Shown: one piece after another, positions 19,620-30,775 of the stretch | Layout: every line of letters starts with the position of its first letter | Position numbering within the stretch: the first letter of the stretch is position 1 | NCBI GenBank assembly: GCA_019925095.2 | Contig: CM034411.1 | Coordinates: 10,364,001-10,428,000 of the forward strand | DNA length: 64,000 bases | Source: Dendrolimus kikuchii | Taxonomy: Eukaryota; Arthropoda; Insecta; Lepidoptera; Lasiocampidae | Direction: 5' to 3' | The notes under the pieces: model-generated | What the model was told of the DNA's origin: nothing | The model's database searches: none | The model's input: the letters and a program-made list of their open reading frames with translations, nothing else | Program-made: the position numbers and the translations under genes

Positions 19620-19756
19620 TATTCTTTAAGTTAGGTTGCCTGCAAGACATGGCTTTATTCGATAAGGCCGCTTATTGTTTTTACTAAGACAATATTGTAA
19701 TCGTGCATTATTGTAATTGTTTATTGGATGAACAATAAAGTGTTATCTATCTACTT
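19620..19756 (+). mobile_element. LINE 3' end (TATC-tail family)
   Basis: It reads AAGTTAGGTTGCCTGCAAGA, then ATTGTAATTGTTTATTGG, and ends AACAATAAAGTGTTATCTATCTAC. It includes its own polyadenylation-like hexamer and a short TATC tail. 5'-truncated. Confidence 0.7.
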
Positions 19757-20654
19757 CTTAAGTTAACCGTCCTATAAACTCTGAGTTCGGCAGTTAATGT
19801 ATTTATACAACAATGTAATAGTTGATCTTGAATTTCAAGCAGAATATAATAACGAGAGTCGCAAGCTAGCACCTGTGCGTATTAACCTTTGAATATATTT
19901 AGCTGTACCGAAAATACACCGCCAATTAATAGTAGACAGTGAGAAACAACAAAGATATGTACTTGGCACTTGGTTTGCGACTCTGGACACCGCCACGGAA
20001 AATTAAATGGCTAATGTTAATTATCTGTGTTACGAGAAACAGCGGTTTTAGGGTTTCGTGGCCATTTTGCAAAAAATGGAACTAACGGGTCGTTGTAGGA
20101 ATTTTGTTTTATCAATGATAAACTTTAAAAAAAAAGTTCTACAATATCCTGAAGTCTGTGCATTTTGCAAAGTTGTCGTTTTTTATGTTTCACTTCTAGA
20201 TGTTAGAATGTCTTAGAAAATATTTGTTTTTAGCTTTTTGGTTAGAAGTCAGTTTTTTGTTAAAAATATGTTTTCTACTTATTATTATACAACTATATAT
20301 ACTTAAATAGCTTTAGAAATTAATTTAGGTATTATGCTCTTGTAAAAATTGTAGTCCTGTCAGGCGGATACGCTTATACAAGTTTGCCTTTCGAAGAGTC
20401 TAGGCTCTCGGCGCTCTTCTAAAAGGGTTGCTCTCGATTTCCCTATGATCCATTCATCAGATTCTGAGTTGGTGATAATGGCCTACCTTAGGAATATTCT
20501 CCTTCGAATAAAAAAAAGTCCACAATTGACGAAGAAATAGCGTAACAAACATACAAACAAAAAAATACAGTCTAATAGATAACCCCCTTCCTCGTTTTAG
20601 AATTCAGTTAATAAAAGCATCTGTACATAGGTTTGTTTCGCCACAAACTATTAT
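19757..20654. repeat. intergenic; contains the second copy of the 18177 repeat
   Basis: Bases 20270-20600 match 18177-18500 in block order (see that entry). The first 500 bases show nothing I can name. Confidence 0.5.
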
Positions 20655-20872
20655 GTATATACATACATACATAACTTCACGCCAGTTCCCTTGCGGGGTA
20701 GGCACGAACTACAGAGCGCCATTTAGGCTTATTCTTACACACCTCACTTGCTTCTTTGACATTCATAACTCTTGTCATGCACGCTCGCCTGTTCTTAAGG
20801 CTCCTGACATCACCTTCTGCTAGTACACGATCAATTTGATCATGGAAGGTGTGTCGTGGCCTTCCACGACTT
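20655..20872 (-). mobile_element. RTE-like LINE 3' end
   Basis: The minus strand encodes the same C-terminus as 3475-3984 (HDQIDRVLAEGDVRSLKN, EASEVCKNKPKW, AYPARELA in pattern) and ends in ATGT repeats. It is 5'-truncated at the GTCGTGGAAGGCC point, the same breakpoint as 54655. Confidence 0.85.
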
Positions 20873-20879
20873 CATTTAT

Positions 20880-21070
20880 TCATTTTATTATGTATATATA
20901 GATAGATAATATTTAATTGCTCACCAAAAAACTTAATTACAAAAATGCATAATTACAATACTTCTTGGCAACACAACAGGAGGCTTTATCGCTACAAGCG
21001 ATCTATTCAAGGCAACCTCGCTTAATAGAATTTCTCAATTAATCTGGCGTGGTAACTCTGGTCTTTTCTG
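20880..21070 (-). mobile_element. LINE 3' end (TATC-tail family)
   Basis: The sequence is the reverse of 19620-19756: AGATAGATAATATTTAATTG at the left, GGCTTTATCGCTACAAGCGA, CAAGGCAACCTCGCTTAATA. It abuts the RTE tip. Confidence 0.65.
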
Positions 21071-22519
21071 CTCTTTCTGTTATTACGTATTACATATATC
21101 CCTATCTAACTTTGTATATCACAAGCGTTTGTTTCGGAAACTATTGAATTTATATTAATGAAATTCGATTTATTATATCCATTTGTTTTCGTGTTGTATA
21201 GACTACATTATTGTAGTTTAAAACAATCTTTGTTCTTTCTTTCTTCCATGTGAAATTTCATTGACTCTTTCAGTCGTCAGTCAGATAGGACAAACGAAAG
21301 GCGTTTGAGAGTATGACCTCTGATTCGGACTATTGGGAAAATGTAACTTTTAGGATTTGTGTGATTTAACCAAAAATTAGGGTGGCCACCGTTAAGTTTT
21401 ATATGTTCACAATCTCACTACACTATGTGTTCACATATGTGCCAGCATCTTTTTGTCAAATGTCACAGTTTTACACAATATATAATGCTGATCGGCAATT
21501 TTCGTCTACGCAGAAAAGTGCAGACCAGTTTCCGGTACATGTCAATAATATATTGAACTATATTCGCAAAATGTCTATGCACAGCCCTAATAATTTTAGA
21601 ACGGCTTTCTTTTTGCTCGAATAATTACAAAATTTCAAAACGTAAAACTGCGGACAGTGTATGTATAGGTTGGATTCCTTTATTTTTTCAAAATTGATTT
21701 ATTGTCAAAAAATTACACAGAAATAATGCTTACATAGGTTCCGCACTAGGACTAGCCTGTATCGCGGGACACCAAGTACGTGTGTGACTGACTTAACAAT
21801 TTTTATCTCTAAAATTATTTTTTATAAATAGATGTTAACTTGTGTGTGTGTGTGTGTGTGTTTGTGTGTGTATGTGTGTGTAAATGATTGATAAAAATAT
21901 TCTGATATATATATATAATAAGGTTAATTTAGATGAAATATCCCTGTTAAAGTATTCACAACCTTTTATTTAAAATTTCACTAGAATACTGTGCGAGGAA
22001 GTCTTTCAAAATTAATTTTAATTAATAAATTTAAACGTTAAAATAGACCAATAAATCGTTTACGATATACATATTACAATTTAAATAAAATGATTTATCT
22101 CAATAAAATAAAGAAATTGGCTGGTCTCTTAAGAAAATGAACGATACAGTAATTTAGAAATAATTTATTTCGATGATAGTTTTTCGGGATAATTATAGGA
22201 TTATGGTTTCACGGCCAATTGAAACGATCAAATTAATGCACTTCCTAAGCTACTGCGCACGCGCCGAATATCGTAGGTTGTTCTAAATTTGAAAATTAAA
22301 TAATCTGTGTTTCATAGCTACAATCACAAAACCGTTCCTCTTGTATTTTTGACTGTAACCGAGCTTTTGAATTATGATTTCTATCGTTAAAATAAACACG
22401 TTTCATACATTTCTCAGTATCGTCAAGCTCGCCAATATACTAGTAAAAATATCTTACTTTTTGCACAATTTAACGCAAGAAAGCAATGAAAATATTTGAT
22501 ATTGTTTTTCATAATTTTA
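21071..22519. other. AT-rich stretch with a TG microsatellite
   Basis: A (TG)n-rich tract lies at 21841-21882. An 80-codon frame at 21382-21624 has no recognisable features and I do not call it. Otherwise nothing is assigned. Confidence 0.5.
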
Positions 22520-22749
22520 TCTATATATATAAATCAATTGCTGTTCGTTAGTCTCGCTAAAACTCGAGAACGGCTCAACTGATTTATCTAATTTTGAATT
22601 ATTTGTGGAAGTCCAGGGAAGGTTTACTACTTAAAAGGTGAGTAAATATGACAAAAATGCTTGCAATGTAGTAAAAACAACAATTTCGCTTCTCCTTAGA
22701 AACTATTCCTACCGCTCTGAGGGGGTACGAAGATTGCCGGGTCAGCTAG
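22520..22749 (+). mobile_element. Helitron-like non-autonomous element
   Basis: It starts TCTATATATATAAATCAATTG after an A and ends GGGTCAGCTAG before a T. The inside, CTAAAACTCGAGAACGGCTC and GGAAGTCCAGGGAAGGTTTA, is nearly the same as in 14409-14803, which carries extra internal repeats. Confidence 0.8.
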
Positions 22750-22859
22750 TTATTTCATAAATCTTCAAGCAAATATATAATAAGGTACTACTGTATAGTA
22801 TCAACAACTTTAGTGCAGATTCCAGATTAGACTATATAATAGAAAGTTTCTTTACATAA

Positions 22860-23000
22860 TGCACACTGGTGGGAATCGAACCCGAAACTTCTGTGTTCCA
22901 GTGAAATAGGAGGATTAACACTTAAACTTCTTCATAAAATGTTCTCCAATGGAAGTGAGTTTAAATAAAAACTTTTGTATTTGAAACCACTAGACCACCA
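22860..23000 (-). mobile_element. tRNA-derived SINE head, relic
   Basis: GGGAATCGAACCCGAAAC is the complement of a polymerase III B box, and the flanking ACTTCTGTGTTCCAGTG matches the T2 family layout. The rest is degraded. A similar AAATTGTTCTCCAGTGGAA block occurs at 33852-33905. Confidence 0.5.
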
Positions 23001-23463
23001 TCCGCAAGCTGTGTTAGACTAGTAATTTTAGTACTATATGTCCTTTGGAGTATGGAGAGGCTGATAAATGATTATTTTGCTGGGTGCAGACTTTAAATAA
23101 TGACATGGGTGACGAAATACCCTGGTAGTATTATTGAAATGAAATATTTATTCTTGCATAAATGTAGTTGTATACAGGTGTTATTCCTAGAAATACATGG
23201 TTCAGTACATTTTACCAGTTTCACTGGTGTGCAAGTAAGCAGGATCTTAATCGTCATTATTTAAATAGTTAGTTCTTATTTAATTTATTAAGTACCTTTT
23301 ATGTAACCTGGATAATATTTATTACCTTTATTAATTAATTATATAGATGTCTGTTTTTTAAAATTATTATTTCAACCTGTGTATGTCAATTATTTAATGT
23401 CTTTAATTAAATTACACTTTTAACCTATGGTTTTTATTTTGTTTATATTTCTATTTATAGTAA

Positions 23464-23686
23464 TCTATAACATAATAATATATAATATAAATAAAAATCA
23501 ATTGTAGAAATGTATGTACGCGCATAACCTGAGAACAACTTTACCGATTTTGCTGAATTATTTTGTGTGTGTTTGAGTGGGTCTCCGTATGGCTTAGGTT
23601 CACAATTGGAACCAACAGGTGGCCCTGCAATCGGATCCTAGATTTTTATTTATTTAAGAAAGGACAACGTCTGCCGTGACCGCTAG
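23464..23686 (+). mobile_element. Helitron-like element (short family)
   Basis: It starts TCTATAACATAATAATATAT after an A and ends GTGACCGCTAG before a T. The inside has AACCTGAGAACAACTTTACCG and GGTGGCCCTGCAATCGGATC, related to 16629-16891. Confidence 0.7.
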
Positions 23687-24408
23687 TTTTTCATAACTTC
23701 TTCTTTACTGATCTTCAACATACACACCAAAAACGGCTTGCTTTGGATACGTAAGAACAACATCACGGATGTTACCTATAGGAACCGAGACAGTAGATCT
23801 CTACTTACTACGATATAGACTGTATACAACGTTCAATTAACCTCTTGCTGATATACCTAGAGTTAGGTACCGATCATAAAACGATAACTATTTTAAGGCA
23901 GATATTTAGGTCTGTTGTAGTGAATAAAAAAGATTTATATTAGCAATTCGGTCTTAAGAAGACCTGTAACTTTGTTTTGTTCTTTAAAAAGAAATAACAA
24001 GCAAGTATCCTTTGGTTGCTTGCTACTGTCCAAGATATTGCTTAATCTACTATTTACTAAATACTCTTATTAAAATCTACAACATCATCTATTTGCAAAT
24101 TACTGGACATTTTACACTTCGCTATACTAGTATAATTGACGGTAGGTTAAGATATTTTATAATATAATACCCGCCAGTGAAATCAGACGGACACAGTTGT
24201 TCTACCAGTCGGAACGTGTTACATTCTTCAGTAAACTGAGTAAGTGAAGAATTTATGTAACCTTTTGTGTATTTGATATTTGTTTATTGTTATCTTTATC
24301 GTGTATATTTGAGAGGATGTAAAGACCTTTTAAATAGTAATTTAATAACAGTGAGGCATAGGATGACTTGGTGGGAAGGTTGGAGGTCACTGGGCTAAGT
24401 TGACCCAA
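23687..24408. other. intergenic, nothing assigned
   Basis: No coding or repeat signal that I can support. 24409-24422 is the left copy of the target duplication of the next element. Confidence 0.5.
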
Positions 24409-24422
24409 TCTATACATATAAT

Positions 24423-25684
24423 GCCCGGGAGGTGCGACGCGGAAACTTTACTCTGGCATCCTGAGGAGTATGGCACTGTACGGTGCACCCGTCTGGTCCA
24501 TTGCACTTCACCGCCACAACAGAACCCTGCTGCAACGGGCGCAGCAGGTTCTGGCCGTGAGGACCATACGGGGGTATCGCACAGTGTCGCGGACGGCGGC
24601 CACCCTCCTGGCAGGCGATCCGCCCTGGCATCTCCAGGCGGACGTCCTGACAGTGGTGCGCCGCACCCGGCAGGATGCCCTAGCTAGAGGCCTGACCTTC
24701 TGTCAGGTCGAAATCGAGGCGATCAGGAAGCGGGAAACCGCCTCCATGATCGCCGTCTGGTCTCAAGAGCTCGACAACCCTGCGGCCTATGGCGGCTACA
24801 CGGTGGATGCAATCAGGCCACAGCTGATGGAATGGGTCAACCGTACCAGCGGCACCCTGACCTTCAGGACGACACAGATACTTACCGGACACGGATGTTT
24901 CGATAAGTATCTGTGTCGCATTGTGGGCTGCTTGCCTTCCCCGGACTGCCGCCAGTGCGGCGCGCCCGACACGGCGTTACACACGCTTGTCGAGTGCGCC
25001 GCATGGGCGCCGCAGCGTTTCGAACTTGAGACGCACGTAGGTCCAGTCGACTCGCTCTGCGACTTGGTCAAGGCCATGCTGCAGAGCAGCGACAATTGGG
25101 GGGCTGCGGTTACTTTTTGCGAGACAGTAATGTCACTCAAAGAGGCCGCAGAACGAGACAGGGAGAGAAGTCCTGCAGCGCGTGCCAATGCGTCTTCTCG
25201 AGGTCGCCGGCCTTCAGCTGGCACCCGGAGAGGCAGGTACGCGCATTACTTCCCTCCCTGAGTTAGGTTCCGTTTACCGCGGGGGGCCTTTAGCTTGCTA
25301 GGAAGAGCAAAGGACCTTCTACCCCCGCACAACGAAGTGGGGTGTGTTCTCCCAGGGCACACTCCAGGCACTTTATTGCCCTGGATCGGCTGGGCGTAAC
25401 TATGTTCTAAATCTCAGCCTTTCCAACACATTCAAAGCGCAGGGTCGTCAGGGAGGAGGGGGTTTTTAGTGGGTATTGGGGTTGCTTGCCCGTGCAGCAA
25501 CGCTCGGAGTCTTCCACACTATTCTGTGACGTCGATCGCGGACGGAGCGCTGCCAAGAGCATACTATTGCTGCAGTGTTATCGCCCCCGACCGACGCGTG
25601 TCGTTCCCCTAGCAACGACCCAGTTTGTGCGTAAATCGGTTAAGCATTTTCCCTCGCCTCAAAACAAAAAAAAAAAAAAAAAAA
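24423..25684 (+). mobile_element. 5'-truncated R1-clade LINE with poly(A) and 14-bp TSD
   Basis: This GC-rich block in an AT-rich region is bounded by TCTATACATATAAT at 24409-24422 and 25685-25698 and ends with a 19-base A run (25666-25684). It carries the C-terminal part of an R1-type ORF2 and a ~400-bp GC-rich 3' UTR. The target is the first 14 bases of a Helitron-like element, so the Helitron is older. Confidence 0.9.
24425..25261 (+). pseudogene. R1-clade ORF2, C-terminal fragment
   Basis: The frame is open from the truncation point to TGA, about 278 codons (the first ATG at 24470 is incidental). It begins PGGATRKLYSGILRSMALYG and contains APVWS, RTIRGYRTVSRTAA, FRTTQILTGHGCF and a zinc-knuckle-like CRQCGAPDTALHTLVECAAW, all typical of the region after the RT core in R1/TRAS-like elements. 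Endonuclease and RT active sites are absent, so it is a dead fragment, though without internal stops. Confidence 0.85.
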
Positions 25685-25989
25685 TCTATACATATAATAA
25701 AATTGTAGAGGCCAAATTTCTGTACAATGAAAAGAGATGCTAAAAACCGAGTCAGGGGGGATGTAAGAAGTGAAATAGCACTAATTTAGATTTTTTTGTA
25801 ATTTTTTGTTTGTCTGTCTGGTTGTACCGGCTAATCTACAAAACGACTGGACCGATTTAAATGAAATTTTGTACGGTGGTAGCTTCTATGCCTGGTCAAC
25901 ATATAGAATACTTTTGAACCCGAAAAATTAAAGAGTTCCCGTGAGTTGAAAAACCGCATCACGCGGACGAAGTCGCGGGCATCAGCTAG
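25685..25989 (+). mobile_element. Helitron-like non-autonomous element
   Basis: It starts TCTATACATATAATAAAATT and ends GGGCATCAGCTAG before a T; after removing the R1 insertion its left neighbour is an A (24408). It contains TTTGTCTGTCTGGTTGTACC, ACGACTGGACCGATTTAAAT and CACGCGGACGAAGTCGCGGG, a layout shared with the inverted copy 41093-41413. Confidence 0.85.
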
Positions 25990-25998
25990 TCTGGTAAT

Positions 25999-26300
25999 AT
26001 ACGCAAATATGTAGAGAGGATGGATGAAAATAGAATCACAGAACAAGTGTATGATAGTATTGTGAATGACAGAGTTTTACCGGTAGACAACGACGTACAC
26101 ACCATGATCAACTAACAGAAGTGTTAAAACGAGGTATGGTAAAAAGTATATCAAAGAAACGTGCATGTATGAAGAGTTTAATGAAACTAGATGAAGCGAA
26201 AGTTGTTTGTCAGGATCGTCGCAAGTGGAGATCTATAGTCTCTGCCTACCCCCATGGGAAACAGGCGTGATAATATGTATATGTATGTATGTATGTTGAT
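25999..26300 (+). pseudogene. RTE-like LINE C-terminus (second family)
   Basis: Pieces VERMDENRITEQVYDSIVND and KRACMKSLMKLDEAKVVCQD, then WRSIVSAYPHGKQA with a stop and an ATGT-rich tail, lie in shifted frames. This is a different RTE-like family from 3465-4007; relatives at 39625-40035 and 45780-46280 are each interrupted by a SINE-like copy. Confidence 0.75.
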
Positions 26301-26561
26301 ATGAAATTATTAAGTAGAATTGATAGAGATATTCATTCTCTTACTTCTTTTGATATGATATATGCATTAATTCATATATTTTGTGAAGTCTCCATATTGG
26401 CAACACTAGTCTGATCTTTAGTGGAGAATATCAATAACTTTCTTGAGAAACGCTTGAAGTTTTACGACTTAATTATACAATAATATACATATTTGTTGAA
26501 AAGTGGACTGTAATGATAAACTTTGTTAAATATATTACAAAACATTGACTTGATTTACTAA

Positions 26562-27197
26562 TTAACCAACTAAAACTGCTATAGGTACTAGAACACCAAC
26601 AGCAACAGCTGCTAAAGATGCTATCTTATATTTATGCTTCCTGGCATTCACGTGAACGTATGCTTCAAACCTATGGAACCCATTGACATCATAGTTCAAC
26701 CTTTGGAACTCTTTCAACTGGTTCACGAAACCAGGATTGGGGTTAATGAACTTTCTTCGTTGCCTGACGTAGAGGAAGGCCTGTTCGAAAGTCAGCTTGT
26801 ATTTCTCCATTATGTAGGCGATGACTATGGTGGCGGACCGGGACACTCCGAAGTGGCAATGCACGAGAACGTTGCCAGCCTGCATTCCTTCTTCAATAAA
26901 GGCGTTCGCCATTGGAAAGTAGGGCAAGAGATTGGTGTGAGGAGTGTCATAGGCCCTAATGTAGAGGGTACTAATATTGGTACCTTCGAAAGTTGACTTC
27001 GGCAGCCTGCGTGCCTCAACTGTGAGCACATGGGTGATGTTAAGGCGTCTAAGTATATCTTTGTCGGCTGCGGCTTTGGCATTGCTTAAATAGAGACCGG
27101 GGAGGATTTGAGTGTAGCAGGCCTGGGTGACGAGGTCGATTTTATTGTAGAGCGCTTTTCTTGACCAATTTCTTAAACCTGTAGAGAAATTTGACAT
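26562..27197 (-). CDS. dual-specificity protein phosphatase, single exon
   Basis: A 211-residue intact ORF. Residues ~28-170 form a DUSP catalytic domain: ILPGLYLSNAKAAADKDIL (substrate pocket start), general-acid Asp84 in RAYDTPHTNL, and the signature VHCHFGVSRSA with nucleophile Cys114 and Arg120. It would remove phosphate from Tyr and Ser/Thr, typically on MAP-kinase-like substrates; the actual substrate is unknown. Residues ~193-211 (ASLAAVAVGVLVPIAVLVG) form one hydrophobic segment at the very C-terminus, suggesting a tail-anchored protein. There is no intron in the frame. The start ATG (27197) has the context TTAATAG-ATG and lies only 10 bases from the A tail of a SINE-like copy in the same sense. 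No AATAAA was seen close after the stop. It could be a real intronless gene, a single coding exon, or a retrocopy kept intact. Confidence 0.88.
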   Translation of the reverse strand: MSNFSTGLRNWSRKALYNKIDLVTQACYTQILPGLYLSNAKAAADKDILRRLNITHVLTVEARRLPKSTFEGTNISTLYIRAYDTPHTNLLPYFPMANAFIEEGMQAGNVLVHCHFGVSRSATIVIAYIMEKYKLTFEQAFLYVRQRRKFINPNPGFVNQLKEFQRLNYDVNGFHRFEAYVHVNARKHKYKIASLAAVAVGVLVPIAVLVG

Positions 27198-27207
27198 CTA
27201 TTAATGG

Positions 27208-27526
27208 TTTTTTTTATTTTTTATTGACGAAGATCAACAGACAGGTAGACGGTCTACTTGATGGAAAGCGGTTACCATCGCCTATGGACATTTGCAACAC
27301 CAAAGTTGCTACAAATGCGCTGCTGCTCTATTAAGGGAAACTGGAACCTGGTCACTAATGCCGGAACACAACTCAAGGTTGTTATGGCGACATACTTTAG
27401 ACCAGGGGTGGTAGCCTTCCAGTCGGGCAAATGCCCTACCACCTGGCTGTGGGTTGTTAAGTCGCCTCTTACGACAGGCCGCCCGGCCGCAGGAAATTGT
27501 ATTCTTTCTCCGTTCCTGCAAGGATA
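27208..27526 (-). mobile_element. SINE-like retroposon (family S)
   Basis: A full unit with a T-run at 27208-27223 (complement of the tail) and CTCCGTTCCTGCAAGGA at the 5' end. It is transcriptionally parallel to the phosphatase ORF and immediately upstream of it. Confidence 0.8.
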
Positions 27527-28329
27527 TAATGATTGAATGATTGATGGATGGTTAATCGGCTTAGTGCGTATTTAATTACGCACATTGAAGGGTTCCTTAG
27601 AAGAACTAAGGTACAATATTTTTCTTATTTGGCTACGGGATTCTAAAGTAGCATTAAATCAAATATGCCACGTACATATTTATAAAACTAGTTAAAGCTT
27701 GTTGTTCAAAATAATTTCAGAACTTTCGCCTTACAGACATAATTTTTGCTGCTCTGTAAATGTATATCACTACATATTATCCCTCCTATACTAAAAATTC
27801 AGGTCCCAGATATCTATACCTCACCGGCATGCTTCCAGTTAAATCCATTTATACTGAGGTCCAGTAGTTTTCGAAAAAACGGATCGAATAAGGGTTTTTT
27901 ATTCTCCAACTTCTTCGACATAGGTCAAAGTTTTATTCTTCTTTTTATCTTTATTTCTTTTCTTTAACAATGAGGGTTAAAGAAAAGAAATGAAGTGTAA
28001 GGGTTAGAATTAATGTATAAACATAAAGGCATTTTTGTTATCTCCTTCGCCTATTTTCATTTAATATTTTTCTTTGAGAAAAATATGGGAGTCTCTTTTA
28101 TTTCTTTTTTCTTCTACAAATCTTCTTATGAACGATTACAAATTTTGTTTCTTATTTAATAACACATTCTTCTTATTACAGATTTGGAAAAATATCAAAC
28201 TACGAAATTTGAATACTTTTACTGTCATGTATCTACTACATTTCTACTTTCTAACTTTTAATCGTACATTTATTTATACATGTATAATTACTAACTATGT
28301 TACAACTATGAACTAGGAATATGAGTATT
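27527..28329. other. AT-rich stretch, nothing assigned
   Basis: TTCTT/TTTAT-rich sequence. Short frames here have no coding character. Confidence 0.5.
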
Positions 28330-28990
28330 TAGAATAGAATAGATAACACTTTATTTCTATCCAAATATACAATTTCAAAAATGCACAATTACAATGGTAA
28401 AAACCATAGGGGTTAAAGCAGTCTCTTCCAGGCCGGGTGGGGCCCCTTGGGGTATAGGGGTTCTCACTCACCCGCACATGTCGTCGAGATGAGAGCGCGA
28501 GTGTTCCGCGCGCGCTCACCTCTCCTCCCGTGGGGCGAGTTAAAAACCGCCCCACGCACATAGAGCTTGAGGATGCCGGGGGATTAAAGGAAGTCCCCCT
28601 GCAGTGGAAGTGGCCTTGCGAGGCCCACGCCTGCCAGGGCTGCGGAGAGGCTAGGTCATATACCCGTAGCCCTGGCATAAGGCGAAGGACGGAACACCCA
28701 GGGGTTTTAGTGGGTATCCCTAACTGGGGAGTGGCAATAGCATGGCACCAGTTCTGACTGGGCATGCTAGTGCCACCCCCAATCTGGCGAATCCCACACT
28801 AGGTCGCGAATTATCCCCCCAAGGTTCTGCCCTTGTCGCGGCTTAGTCCTCAATCGGATTTCCCCTGAACAAAAAAAAAAAAAAAAAAGTCTCTTCCAGG
28901 CAACCTAAATTAAGGAATAATTTAACCTAATCTGGTGATGTAGGTGGTGCAGATTATTAGGTAGATCTTAAACAAACATACTTAAATTAC
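28330..28990 (-). mobile_element. LINE 3' end (TATC-tail family), interrupted
   Basis: Left part GAATAGATAACACTTTATT to GTCTCTTCCAGGC, right part AACCTAAATTAAGGAATAAT to TGGTGATGTAGGTGG. Removing 28434-28888 and one target duplication restores continuity with the relatives at 2098 and 44030. Confidence 0.7.
28434..28888 (+). mobile_element. GC-rich retroposon / LINE 3' end with A tail and 13-bp TSD
   Basis: 455 bp of GC-rich sequence ending CAATCGGATTTCCCCTGAAC plus 18 A's, flanked by perfect GTCTCTTCCAGGC copies (28421-28433 and 28889-28901). It has no long conserved frame. The family also occurs at 2941-3166 and 52711-52978 (minus). It may be a short non-autonomous element or the 3' UTR of an R1-like LINE. 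Confidence 0.85.
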
Positions 28991-30292
28991 ATTATTTATC
29001 TACTATTATATGTTTACAACATATATAAATATATAAGGGGGTTCAATTATTCTAAATAACTATTGAACTCTTGAAAGAAGCAAACATTAATTGCTAAACC
29101 TGTGAAAGCAACGACTGGGCTCGGGATGCTGAGGAATGCGGCTATGAAGGCACTTTTCACCATCACCGCCAGCAATCCTCTCACACTTATCATATTATAT
29201 TTCCTCTTTACTTCACATGATTCTGTTTTTTTTATAGAATTTTCGGTATGTTACCGGAATTTTTGGCGTGACATCGTTTGAAGTTATTTTTGACGTCTGA
29301 CTTTAGTCTTCTCTACCAGCTCTGTCAAAAGATTTAAAGTAAGCATGAAGGAATTGTAAAACCGTCTTTAAATCTCTTTGTTGCAGTATTTATTGGTTAT
29401 ATTTTCAACACTTTGTGAGTCACGCTCGGCATATTATAAGGTGTTTTATAGCTTTGCTGTAAACAGCGGTTGCGTGAGAATTTCAAGTTTATGTAGTTGA
29501 TTTTACAAGGCGACGAAACTATAGTATTTAACAACTTTAAAGATATCAGTAGTAAAGAGAGAGACAAATTTTGTCATCTTAAGCGCATCCATATTAGAAG
29601 TATTATAGTTGGCACTTATTTATAATAAAAAAATTAGGACAACCAATAGTACATATTTAATTTTCATTACTTAATTTTTCATACGTATTTATTATTACTC
29701 TTTGAAAAATAATCATAAGGATCTGAAAAGCTTGGTGCAGCGAGCGCCGAATTAACGACAAAAGTATAATACAATTTGAACTATTTTAATTTTATATAAT
29801 ACAGTTCTATAGTACAGTTGGCTAAAATATAGTAATATAATACATGTATATTTTAATATAGGTGGGAATCCTAATTATCCGGTTCATTTTTGTCTTTCAA
29901 TAAGGACGAATAAACCGAAGTGATCCATGTAAACATAAACGTGAATCATTCAATGTTAATATGGTGATGTCCTTTCAATTCTGTTTCCTTCAACCTATTT
30001 GGTTGATCAGTCTACAGTATCGGAGCGTCGCACGCCACATTGATTTTATACAAGCTCTACGACGTCGTAACATTGTACAAATAAAAGAAGTAAAATGGCG
30101 CACTAATTATATTATTTTACAATAACAACATTTATTTCTATCGTAACAGTTTTTTTTTATTGGTGTCGCCTGTATACCCCCGATGTTATTCGAGGCCTAT
30201 ATAACCTAATTTTACTATATTCACGTTCGCATGCTTACCGACTTGTTTTATTTGAGTGTGCCTCTGTGTGTATTATGTGCAAGTGTGAAGTA
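28991..30292. repeat. intergenic with one copy of the ~130-bp repeat
   Basis: 29887-30022 (+) is the best copy of the repeat described at 293-412 (TTTTGTCTTTCAATAAGGAC, GAATCATTCAATGTTA, TATTTGGTTGATCAGTCTA). The rest of the stretch shows nothing assigned. Confidence 0.55.
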
Positions 30293-30602
30293 TTTTTTTA
30301 TTGCAGGAGTTCAGCAGACAGGCAGACGGCCCACTTGATGGAAAGCGGTTACCATCGCCTATGGACATTTGCAACACCAAAGGTGCTACAAATGCGCTGC
30401 TGTTCTCTTAAGGGAGACTGGAACCTGGTCACTAATGCCGGAACACAACTCAAGGTTGTTATGGCGACATGCTTTAGACCAAGGGTGGTACGCATCCAGT
30501 CGGGCAAAGGCCCTACCACCTGGCTGTGGGTTGTTTTGTCGCCTCTTACGACAGGCCGCCCGGCCGCAGGAAATTGTATTCTTTCTCCGTTCTTGCACGG
30601 AT
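30293..30602 (-). mobile_element. SINE-like retroposon (family S)
   Basis: A full unit, one of the best preserved, from the T-run and TTGCAGGAGTTCAGCAGACA to CTCCGTTCTTGCACGGAT. Confidence 0.8.
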
Positions 30603-30775
30603 AAGAAGTGTTGTGTATGTATTATGATTGACATTATAAATAAAATTAATGTTAAAATGTATATTTAATTACTTAACCTAATAAATATTATTATATTTAT
30701 AATATAACTGTGTATATTTATCTAACTTAATCTAAGAAAAGTGTAAAATTAAATAATACAATTATTGATATAAAA

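Noticed and set aside
24680..25224. Minus-strand frames of 70-142 codons in the GC-rich block
   Set aside because: Shadows of the R1-clade frame in high-GC sequence.
26634..26996. 120-codon frame on + over the phosphatase
   Set aside because: Antisense to the DUSP ORF, which carries the catalytic motif.
28313..28765. 150-codon minus-strand frame
   Set aside because: It spans the junction of two repeats (LINE tail and GC-rich retroposon), so it is not a gene.
30293..30668. 112- and 99-codon frames
   Set aside because: They lie in a SINE-like copy; the same text is translated at several other copies.
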